Shown: positions 1 through 8,800 of the stretch, in pieces
How the letters are laid out: every line of letters starts with the position of its first letter
Position numbering within the stretch: position 1 is the stretch's first letter
Position numbers and translations under genes: made by a program
The notes under the pieces: model-generated
What the model was told of the DNA's origin: nothing
The model's database searches: none
The model's input: the letters and a program-made list of their open reading frames with translations, nothing else
Source of the DNA: Bacteroidetes bacterium UBA2322
Lineage (GTDB): Bacteria > Bacteroidota > Bacteroidia > Chitinophagales > UBA2359
NCBI GenBank assembly: GCA_002345145.1
Contig: DDVC01000103.1
Span: 1 to 11,468 of the forward strand
Reading direction: 5' to 3'
Length of the DNA stretch: 11,468 nt

Positions 1-379
1 AAGAGGTGTAACCATTGGTCAAAGAGGTGTAACTATTGGTCAAAGAGGTGTAACTATTGGTCAAAGAGGTGTAACCATTGGTCAAAGAGGTGTAACTATT
101 GGTCAAAGAGGTGTAACCATTGATCAAAGAGGTGTAACTATTGGTCAAAGAGGTGTAACCATTGGTCAAAGAGGTGTAACCATTGGTCAAAGAGGTGCAA
201 CTATTAGTCAAAGAGGTGTAACTATTGGTCAACGAGGTGCAACTATTAGTCAACGAGGTGCAACTATTAGTCAAAGAGGTTCAACTATTAATCAACGAGG
301 TGCAACTATTAGTCAACGAGGTGCAACTATTAGTCAACGAGGTGTAACTATTGGTCAACGAGGTGTAACTATTGGTCAA
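1..379 (+). repeat. 21-bp tandem array, 18 full units, open at the left edge
   Basis: Eighteen 21-bp units run from position 2 to 379 without a single insertion or deletion, and the array continues off the left edge. Units differ at six positions only. Two unit families are seen: one reads RGVTIGQ (units 1-9, 11, 17, 18; unit 6 has D for G) and one reads RGATISQ (units 10, 12, 13, 15, 16); unit 14 reads RGSTINQ. The V/G and A/S variants are fully linked within a unit, so whole units were copied. The arginine codon changes from aga to cga in most units from the twelfth on. There are no unique spacers between units, so this is not a CRISPR array. Confidence 0.97.
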
Positions 380-421
380 AAACGCATTAATAAACGTGAG
401 GTTGGTTTTAGGTTTCGATAA
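2..421 (+). CDS. Possible 3' end of a heptapeptide-repeat protein (partial, start outside window)
   Basis: One plus-strand frame is open from the left edge to a TAA at 419-421, giving 139 codons before the stop. It reads the 21-bp array as 18 RGVTIGQ/RGATISQ heptads followed by a basic tail, KRINKREVGFRFR. The other two plus frames have stops in the array and the best minus frame is broken at unit 14, so this is the only frame open throughout. Two of the six variable sites are synonymous (aga/cga for Arg, acc/act for Thr), which is compatible with translation but not proof of it. There is no in-frame ATG in the window, no recognisable domain, and the regular unit length alone keeps a frame open. 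I do not recognise the protein; a non-coding minisatellite is an equal alternative. Confidence 0.35.
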   Translation, partial: RGVTIGQRGVTIGQRGVTIGQRGVTIGQRGVTIGQRGVTIDQRGVTIGQRGVTIGQRGVTIGQRGATISQRGVTIGQRGATISQRGATISQRGSTINQRGATISQRGATISQRGVTIGQRGVTIGQKRINKREVGFRFR

Positions 422-740
422 ATTGGGAAATCAAATACCGATACTGGAAATAGAAAATAAATGCACTAAATTTCTGTAAGCCTTGTAAAATAAAGATTAC
501 AGACTCTTCCCCTTTCTAAGGAGAGTATCGGGAAGGTATTGGGCTTATTGCTTATTTTTCCGATGCTGCTTACCACTACTACCCGCTTTTCAGACATAAA
601 GTAATAGCCTGAATACCCAAAACTCTTACAGCGTAAGCCCTCTATGCTAATGATAACTCCAACCTTGCGTTAAACAAGCATTTTCTTGTAGGCAAATAGC
701 ATAATTTGTGCCCAAACAAACAGCCAACGGTTTTTTTGCC
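422..740. other. Intergenic region without a recognisable gene
   Basis: No credible open frame on either strand. The only structures seen are weak: an inverted pair CTTCCC (506-511) and GGGAAG (530-535) enclosing a small CCTT-TCT-AAGG hairpin, and a short CTTAC-AGC-GTAAG hairpin near 627-639. Neither is followed directly by a T-run, so neither is called as a terminator. No tRNA or other RNA gene was recognised. Confidence 0.6.
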
Positions 741-748
741 TATTTTTG
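741..748 (+). promoter_or_regulatory. Candidate Bacteroidota -7 box (TATTTTTG) for the MFS gene
   Basis: TATTTTTG matches the TAnnTTTG -7 consensus of Bacteroidota sigma-ABfr promoters. It lies 70 bp before the ATG at 819 and 19 bp before the alternative ATG at 768. A well-placed -33 TTG-type element is not evident, so the call rests on the -7 box and its position only. Confidence 0.35.
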
Positions 749-818
749 GCAGTCGGGTTGAATAGTTATGCCAAAAGCTACTTTAACCCCATATTCGCCA
801 CAGCTAACCAACCACAGC

Positions 819-2144
819 ATGAAAACACAATTAGACTCCCCAAAAGCCATAATAGCTTGGAGCATGTATGACTGGGCAAATTCGGCATTTGCCACTACCA
901 TTATGGCCGGTTTTTTCCCTATTTTTTTTAAAGGTTTCTGGAGCGATGGCGCCGATCCGGTTGTTACCACCGCCCGATTGGGTTTTGCACACTCCTTAGC
1001 CGGCATCACCGTAGCGCTCATGGCGCCCATATTAGGCGCTATTGCCGACCAAGGCTCGGTAAAAAAGCGGTTTTTAGCTTTTTTTGCCCTACTGGGTATA
1101 ACCATGACCGCCAGCCTGTTTTTTATTGAAAAAGGACACTGGCAGTTGGCTGTTATTACCTATGTGTTGGCAGCCATTGGGTTTACTGCCGGCAATGTGT
1201 TTTATGATTCGCTCATTACTGCCGTAGCTTCGCCTAAGCGTATGCATCGTGTATCATCGTTGGGGTTTTCGCTGGGTTATTTGGGTGGTGGTTTGCTGTT
1301 TGCTTTAAATGTATGGACTACCCTCAGCCCTGCCACTTTTGGGTTTACCTCCGATGTGGAAGCAGTAAGATTTGCCTTTTTGAGCGTAGCTATATGGTGG
1401 GCTTTATTTTCATTGCCCATTTTTTTTGTGGTACGTGAACCCCAAAGCGAAGGCAGTTTTACCCCCGGCTTGCAATTTGTAAAAATGGGATTTAAGCAAT
1501 TTATAGATACTTTTCATGAAATACGCCGGCTCAAAGGCATTTTTTTGTTTTTGGCTGCCTACTGGCTCTATATAGACGGGGTAGATACCATAGTAGTAAT
1601 GGCGGTAAACTATGGGCAATCTATCGGGTTTGAAACCAAAGACCTCATTACCGCCCTGCTCATGGTGCAGTTTATCGGGTTTCCGGCAGCCATTGGGTTT
1701 GGTTTATTGGGCGACCGCATTGGCGCACGCAATGCCATTTTTATTGCCATAGGTGTTTATCTTTTTATCTCTATTTGGGGCGCTTTTATGAACCATAAAA
1801 ACGAGTTTTATGTGCTTGCGGGCTGTATTGGCTTAGTGCAGGGAGGTATTCAGGCGCTGAGTCGCTCATTTTATGCCCGCATTATTCCAATAGAAAAATC
1901 GGCTGAGTTTTTTGGGTTTTACAATATGGTGGGCAAATTTGCGGCGGTAATAGGTCCGGTACTTATTGGTTTTACTGCCGTAGCGGTTAAAAGCATGGGG
2001 TACTCACAAGATATCGCTTCTAGGGCAAGTCTTAGTTCTGTTGCCATTTTATTTGTATTGGGCGGCGCTTTGTTTTACTTTGTAAATGAAGAAAAAGCCC
2101 GCACAGAAGCCAAAAACCATTATGCCGAAAAGAACAACAAGTAA
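819..2144 (+). CDS. MFS transporter, UMF1 / Atg22-like family
   Basis: Integral inner-membrane major facilitator of the unknown-major-facilitator (UMF1, Atg22-like) type; the bacterial substrate is not known, although eukaryotic Atg22 exports amino acids from vacuoles. From the ATG at 819 it has 441 residues, normal for the family, with about twelve hydrophobic segments. Family signatures are visible: AWSMYDWANSAF at residues 13-24, LGYLGGGLL at 152-160, the cytoplasmic-loop GDRIGAR at 298-304, and GLVQGGIQALSRS at 338-350. The end is a charged, Lys/Glu-rich cytoplasmic tail. An in-frame ATG at 768 would add 17 residues. I prefer 819 because homologues usually begin about ten residues before the AW..YDWANS motif. 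No Shine-Dalgarno sequence is seen, as usual in this phylum. The gene converges on the Uma2-type gene with only 9 bp between the stops and appears to be transcribed alone. Confidence 0.9.
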   Translation: MKTQLDSPKAIIAWSMYDWANSAFATTIMAGFFPIFFKGFWSDGADPVVTTARLGFAHSLAGITVALMAPILGAIADQGSVKKRFLAFFALLGITMTASLFFIEKGHWQLAVITYVLAAIGFTAGNVFYDSLITAVASPKRMHRVSSLGFSLGYLGGGLLFALNVWTTLSPATFGFTSDVEAVRFAFLSVAIWWALFSLPIFFVVREPQSEGSFTPGLQFVKMGFKQFIDTFHEIRRLKGIFLFLAAYWLYIDGVDTIVVMAVNYGQSIGFETKDLITALLMVQFIGFPAAIGFGLLGDRIGARNAIFIAIGVYLFISIWGAFMNHKNEFYVLAGCIGLVQGGIQALSRSFYARIIPIEKSAEFFGFYNMVGKFAAVIGPVLIGFTAVAVKSMGYSQDIASRASLSSVAILFVLGGALFYFVNEEKARTEAKNHYAEKNNK

Positions 2145-2153
2145 CCCCGATGT

Positions 2154-2687
2154 TTAAGGGTCAAACCTAAATTGAGCGCCCAATACCACACTATCTAACA
2201 GTCCTGTTTCCCGATAGGCTTCGGCGTATTTACCGTTTTGGAGGCGGTAGGCAATTACCTCGTTGTCTTCGGGATCTATGAGAAAAAATTCTTGTACGCC
2301 GTATTTTTCGTAATTGCGCAGTTTCTTTTTGGCATCATAGTAGTAGGTACTTTGCGAGAGTATTTCTATTACCAAATCGGGAGCGCCGTGTATGCCATCG
2401 GGCTGAATGATGTGTAGTCGGTTTTGGGCTACAAATAGCAAATCGGGCTGGTAAACATTGTTTTCCGATAAAAACACATCGCAGGGGGCATGATACAATT
2501 TGCCCAATTGGTGGCTTTTAATATAAGCGCCTAATAACAGCGTAAGTTCTACGCTTAACTCCTGATGTTTAATGTTTGGTGCAGTCATGTATATAAGTTC
2601 TCCGTCAATAAGTTGGCAGGGTTCACCTTCGGGCAGTAGGCGGTATTGGGTGGCGGTGGTTAAGGTTTTTTCTAAAATATCGGGCAT
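2154..2687 (-). CDS. Uma2 family protein (DUF820, PD-(D/E)XK nuclease-like)
   Basis: A 177-residue protein of the Uma2/DUF820 family, which adopts a restriction-endonuclease-like PD-(D/E)XK fold; the biological target is unknown, and members are often scattered as singletons or large paralogous sets. Visible family features in order: LIDGEL at 26-31, YQPDLLFV at 79-86 with Asp82 as a candidate metal ligand, APDLVIEILSQST at 102-114 with Glu108 as the second acidic residue, then a D..KKKL..YEKYGV helix (118-131) with the candidate catalytic lysines, and the strand QEFFLID (132-138). Length is typical, and no catalytic-site loss is seen. There is no signal peptide, so it is cytoplasmic. It is monocistronic: the giant gene upstream on the same strand ends with a strong terminator, and the MFS gene downstream runs head-on. 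The nuclease role is inferred from the fold family only. Confidence 0.88.
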   Translation of the reverse strand: MPDILEKTLTTATQYRLLPEGEPCQLIDGELIYMTAPNIKHQELSVELTLLLGAYIKSHQLGKLYHAPCDVFLSENNVYQPDLLFVAQNRLHIIQPDGIHGAPDLVIEILSQSTYYYDAKKKLRNYEKYGVQEFFLIDPEDNEVIAYRLQNGKYAEAYRETGLLDSVVLGAQFRFDP

Positions 2688-2735
2688 AATTGGGTTTTTT
2701 TAGCCGGTAGGATTGGTTTTTTTGTGGTTGCTACA

Positions 2736-2743
2736 CAAAAATA
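2736..2743 (-). promoter_or_regulatory. Candidate -7 box (TATTTTTG on the minus strand) for the Uma2-type gene
   Basis: On the minus strand this reads TATTTTTG, a full match to the Bacteroidota TAnnTTTG -7 consensus, and would give a leader of roughly 40 nt before the ATG at 2687. It lies just downstream of the terminator of the giant gene, as expected if the Uma2-type gene has its own promoter. The -33 element is weak (a TTG 24 bp upstream). Confidence 0.35.
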
Positions 2744-2778
2744 ACGCTTTTCATCATTGCTTGTGTACAAGAAACACA

Positions 2779-2815
2779 AAAAAGCCGCACAACCGGAGTG
2801 GTTATGCGGCTTTTT
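2779..2815 (-). terminator. Intrinsic terminator of the giant surface-protein gene
   Basis: Two 16-nt arms (2779-2794 and 2800-2815) are inverted around a 5-nt loop, with a GC-rich GCCGC core and A/T runs outside. One position is a C/A mismatch on the plus-strand RNA but a G-U wobble on the minus-strand RNA, so the helix is complete only for transcripts reading leftward. It begins about 40 bp past the stop codon at 2855 and ends in a U-run in that direction. Confidence 0.88.
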
Positions 2816-2854
2816 GGGGCACATCGGGCAAATGGTTACTTCCCTATGCAGGGC

Positions 2855-5800
2855 TTATTTATGCACCATTACGCGGGTATGTTGCATTTCGCCGGTATTG
2901 GTTATTACCTGAATGATGTACATGCCATCGGGTAAGTTGGCAGCATCAAAAGTAAGGTTTTGCGGCTGCCCGGCTTGGGTGTAGCCGTCAAAAAGTTGGG
3001 CAATGTGCATACCGGCAAGGTTAAACACCTCTACGGTGGCATGAGCGCCGGAATGGGTAATAAAAGAAACATTGGTAGTTTTGCTGAACGGGTTGGGGTA
3101 CACCTCCATAAGCAGGTTATCGGCGGTTTTACCACGTCCGCGCGTTTGTTTGGGTATCCAGTACCAGCCCACAGTTTGGTTTCCGGCTTGGTCGGTTACG
3201 GTTACTACATACCATGCGCTGGGCAAACCGCTAATGTCTTGGGTAGTAGCGCCATTGCTCCAGAGGTAGCCATAGGGAGGGGCGCCGCCGCCTACGGTTA
3301 TGTCAATAGCGCCGTTGCCGGCGCCGGTATCGGCGGTAGTTACGGCGTTAATAATGGCAAGCGGGGCATTAGTGGGGTTGCCATTAAGACCCGTATTGCT
3401 GATGGTGGTTACACAGCCGCTGCCGTCTGTAACAGTTACTGACCAGGTGGCGTTATCGGCTACTACTAAGGTAATAACGTTTAGGTTTACACTATACTGC
3501 ACATAACCCGATATATTCCACTGGAACTGATATAGGGGTGTGCCGCTAAGGGTAAGTGTGTAAACATCAAAGAAACTGGGGTTAATGCCGCCGCCTTGGG
3601 TGTTGTTTACTAAGGTAAAGGGCAAGTTGCAGGGGGCATAAACACAAAGGCTGTTGTTGCTCACAATATTGGCAGCGGGCGGGGTGTAGTTGGTAGCTGT
3701 GGGGTCGGTACAGGCTTCAAACAGGCAACTGCCATCGTCCACTGCGGCAAAGGGGTTGTAGTTAAGGGCAAGGGCATTGGTACAGCCGGTTACGCCGCAG
3801 CCGCCTTGGTTGCACACATAAGGCACGGCAAGGGTAGCTTGGCAGTTTGCCGGTGCGCCGGGTATGGCGGCGGTAAAAATTACGCTGCCGGCGGTGCAGT
3901 TTTGGGCGGTGTAAGCAGCCGCAGCGCCGGTAGTATTTACCACCGCGCCGGTAGAGGGGTTGGTATAGCTGATAAGCGCTGCACAAGAAGAACTAACCGA
4001 TGCCGTACAGCCGCCCTGCTGGGTAATGGTGAGCGTGGGTATGGGGTAAACGGCTACGGTAAACTCGCCCGATGACTGGGTGCAACCCGTTACGCCGTCT
4101 AAGCGGGCTTTGAGGTAGTAGTTTACCGGTGCGCAACCATTGTTGGCAGGCAGCGTGCCGGTAAAGGGCAGTGCGCCGGTGGCGTAGGCATCAAAACCGG
4201 GTATGCTGCTGTAAACCCAGGTTACCAAACCGCCGGTGTAGTTGTTGTTAATAACCCCGCCCACGTTGTACTCAACCGGCTGCCCACTGCAAACTGCCGT
4301 AACGCTTACGTTTTGCGTACCATCTAAGGTTGAACATACAAAAACACAATTGGGCACGGTATAGGTAGCGGTGGCGGTACAACTTGCATCGGAAGCATCA
4401 GAAATAATAAGTATGCCGCTTCCGCCGCTAAGGTTGGTAATGGTGGCAGTCTGGGCAGCGCCGGCAGCATAGTTAAAGTTGTAGCTCATGCCATTTACGC
4501 TGATAACATAACCGTTAGCCACCGGATTGGTAGCCGAAAACTGAACGGTAAGGTTATACACGCCATTGCCCGAACAAATGGCTTGTGCCGATGTTTCGGA
4601 AATGGTGCAGGGCTGCGTACAATCGGGTACGGTGTAGGAGGCTACTTCGTTGCATTGGCTGTAAGTGGCATCGGTAATGGTAACGGTGGTAGTGGCTATG
4701 CCATCGCCTTCGGGCAAACCGGTAATAATGAACGATTGGTTGCTGCTACCGCTGTATAGACGGGTATAGTTTACACCGTTTATGGTTACTATATACGATG
4801 CACCTACTGGGTCAATAACCGTAAAGGTAACAATAAGATCATACAAGAACTGGCTTGTACAAACGGTGGATGTTTGGATATTGCTGATATCGCAGGTGAT
4901 ATTTTGCCAAGTATTGAGCACGTTGCTGGTATTGTTGGGATAACAATCGTAAAGGGCATCTACCACATTGCTAAAATTGGTAACACCGTCAAAGGTATTG
5001 TAGGGGCAAAGCAGCCCAAGGTTCTTTTTCACCAATGTTTGGTCGGCAGTGCCGCCGGTGCAGGTAGTACCCACCCACTCAGTGCCCGGGTCGGTGCCTA
5101 TGGTTCCTACCACATCAAGGTTTTGGTTGGTGGCAGTATTGCGCAACACTACGGCATCATCGCCGTTAAAGTTTAGGTTATTGGCGGTTTGGTTGGGTAT
5201 TAACCCTTGCAATACAGCGTCCACATGGCAGAGCAGGAAGTAGCTGTTGTTGGCAAGGGCGCCCGTAAGGGGTATAATGGTAGGATTTACGGCGCTGCCG
5301 TTAAAGTATTGGTAAATGGCATAATTGCTGAGGTTTACGGTAGCGCCTGTACCATTGTAAATTTCTACACACTTGTTAAAACCCGAACCCTCTACATAAG
5401 CCGAAATAACCAAATCGGGACAGGGCTGGTCGCCTTCGTCGTCATCATTTATGGTGAGGGTAATAGTACCGTTTGTCCCGATAAAGGCATTGTTGCCGCC
5501 CGATGCGTTTTGGAGGGTAAAGATGAGCGTTTCGGCGCCTTCCACATCGGTATCATTGGTAATGGTTAGGGTTGTGCATTGGTTGGCGCTGCTTCCGGCA
5601 GGGAAGGTAAGGGTTTGGGTAGTATAGGTAGTTATATCAGCGCCATTGGTAGCGGTGCCGCCGGTAAGGGCAACCTGTACCGTAGTAGCCACCGATGCGC
5701 TGGGCTGTATAATAGAAACACAGAGGTTATAAGTACCTGCTACTTCACTTACTGCTGCGGTAGCTTGTAAAAAGCTAACTTGGGTAGGCGGCTGCTGGTA

Positions 5801-8800
5801 GCTATACATATTGGTAACGTTGTTGATGGGGTAGCAACTATATAGGGCATCAATAACCGCATTAAAACCGGTAGCGCCGTTAAAAGTGCCGTAGGTACAC
5901 GGACCGCCCACTACTTTTTTCACCAGCGTTTGGTCGGCAGTACCGCCGGTGCAGGCAGTACCCACCCACTCAGCGCCGGGGTCGGTGCCTATGGTGCCCA
6001 AAACATCTACAATGGTATTGGTAAACACCAAAGCCACACCATCATCACCATTAAAGTTAATGCCGGTACTGGTTTGGTTTGGGGTAAGCCCTGCCAGAGC
6101 GCCGGCTATATCGGCATCGGGGTGGCAAACAAGGTAGTAAGCGCCGGCAGCTAAGGTGCCTGAGAGCGGAATGCTTGAACCGGCTACGGTTGATCCGTTA
6201 AAATATACGTCAATGGTATAGCTTGCCAAGTTAACCGGCGCACCTGTGCCGTTAAAAATTTCTACACATTTGTTAAAGCCGGTGCCTTCTACATAACCCG
6301 ATAATACAAGTGTGGGGCAGGTATTGGGCGCGCAGTTGGGTATGATGTAGGTGGTATCGGTGGTGCATACCGAGTTGGTATTGTCTGTTATATTAATAGT
6401 GCCGGAGGTAGAGCCGGTGCCGGCGGGTAGGTTGGTAATGGTAAGTGTTTGGGCAGCGCCGGCGGCATAAGCGCCGTTGTAGTTGGCGCCGTTTACGTTT
6501 ACTACATAGCCGGTTCCTACGGGGTTGGCTACATTAAAGTTTATGGTAAGGTTATAGAGGTTGTTGCCGCTACATGGGGTAGTGGCGGTGAGGTTGGAAA
6601 ACCCGCAGGTAGGCGTACAGTTGGGGGCAATAAAAGAGGTAGTAGCTGTGCAGGCTGCGTTGCCGGCATCGGTAACTACTACGGCAACCGGGGTTATGCC
6701 GTTGCCTTCGGGCAGGTTTTGGAGGGTAATGGTTTGTGCGCTTCCACCGGCATACAGGTTGCCGTTAAAGTTGGTAGTGCCAACTGATATATTGTAAGCA
6801 AAGCCGGTGGGATTGGTAACGTTGAACGATACAGTAAGGTCGTACTGACCAATACCGTCGCATACCGGCGTAGCGGTTAGGTTAGAAATGACACAGGTGG
6901 CAACACAAGTAGGCAGGGTTACGTTTATGGGCGTACCGGCACAGTTGCTATTAGCAGCATCAACCACGTTTACCGAAATACTGCCGCCCAAACTATTAGG
7001 GATAGAAACAGCAATGGGCGAGGAGCTGCCCGATGCCAGAATTTGGTTGTTGGCAGTGTTAATAACGTTAAAATTACCGCTGCTGTTGGCAGGAGTGAAC
7101 GATACGTTAAAGGTAGCATTGTTGCCGCTGCAAGTGGCAGTGGTGGCAGCCACGTTGCTGATTTGGCAGGGCGGGCTAAGTACAATGTTGTCTAAGCCCA
7201 TTTCATCGCGGTTGCCGCTGCCGCTCACATCGCCGCCTGTCCAGCGGAGGTAGAGGGTGGCATTGTTGGCTAAACTGAGTCCGGTAAGTACCGTAGTACG
7301 CGGAACGGTAGTAACCGCCGGTGTAGCATCGGGCGCTTCGGGAGTGGTGTAGTTGAGCGCCGTTACGGGGGTAAAGGTTATGCCGTTGGTAGAGTAAGAA
7401 AAGTTGAAATTATTGGCACGTGGAGAGTCGTTCAGTACTACAATATCATAAGCCACATTCACCGAGTTTAGGGTGTTGCCGGTAAAATTACACACCGCCA
7501 GAACAATGTGTGAATTGGAGCTGGAAAAATCGGTGCCGGTGGGTTGTATCCAAAGGGCTTGGTTGCTGCCGCCCGTGCCGTAGTTTAGGGCATAAATACC
7601 GCCACTGGTAACGCCGCCGGTGGTAACGCCTCGGGCATAATCGCCGGTGGTGTTTTGTCCGCCAAAGCTGTAAGTTTCGCTAAATCCGCTAAAATTCCAG
7701 ATAGCCGAACCCAACTGCCCGGCTGCCGGAACATTGGTAAAACCGCTGCCGTTAAATCCGGTAAAGTTGATGAGTAGGGGAGAGCCGGTATAATCTTCGC
7801 AGGGGTCGGCAGGCGTACAATTGGGGTAGGTTACCGCTACGGCAGTACCGGCGCAGGCGGGGTTTCCGGCATCTACTACGTTTACGTTGATGCTGCCGCC
7901 CGTTGAGTTGTTAATGGTAACGGTGATGGGCGAAGCGCTGCCCGATGCCAAAATATCGTTGTTGGCAGTATTGATAACGTTGTAAACGCCGCTGCCGCCG
8001 CTAACGGTAAAGCTAACATTGAATGTGGCATTAGCGCCCGAACAGGTAGCCGCTGCTGCCGATACGCCGCTAATGGTGCAAACGGGCGCCGGAACAGAAA
8101 GGGTTATATTGTCTAAGGCAAACTCATCGCGGCTGCCGCTGCCACCGGCATCGCCACCTTTCCAGCGCAAGAAAAACATAGCGCCGTTGGGTATGTTTAA
8201 GCCGGTGAGGGTAGTGTTTCGGGGAATGGTTACGTATGCGGGCGTAGCATCGGCATCGGCAGGCGAGGTGTAGTTTAATGCTGTTACTTGGGTGTAATTA
8301 AACCCATCGGTAGAGTAAAAAAAGTTGAAATTATTGGCGCGCCCTTGGTCATTGCGAACCAATATATCGTAACTCAAATCGATCGAGGTAAGGGTACTGC
8401 CGCTATTGTTGCACACTTGCAGGTTCATGTTGGCATCGGCATTAAAAAAAACAGTGCCGGTGGGCTGAATCATCAGGGCTTGGTTGCTTCCGCCGGTACC
8501 GTAGTTGAGGGCATACAAACCGCCGGTGGTAACATTGCCTGTGGTAGCGCCTCGGGCAAAATTGGCAGCAGTATTAGCGCCGCCTGAGCGGTACACATCA
8601 GTTGCAAAGCCGCTTAGTGTCCAAATTTTGGAGTTAAGTTGTGCAGCAGTGGGCGGGTTGGCAAAACCGGTGCCGGTAAAGCCGGTAAAATCTATGGTGA
8701 GTGGTGCGCCGGTAAACGACTGACAAAAGGTATTGTCGCCCAATCCGCCGGCGCGTATCCAGTTTCGGATAAGGGCTATATCTGCTGCCGTAACACTACA

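Noticed and set aside
1..379. CRISPR array
   Set aside because: The units are directly adjacent, with no unique spacers, and a 21-bp period with linked point variants is a simple tandem array.
1..379. Translation of the array in other frames (KRCNYWS on plus, TNSYTSL on minus)
   Set aside because: The plus frame has stops at unit 6 and in every AGT-type unit. The minus frame has a TGA in unit 14.
740..1105. Minus-strand open frame of 121 codons over the start of the MFS gene
   Set aside because: It is antisense to conserved UMF1-family motifs and has no recognisable features.
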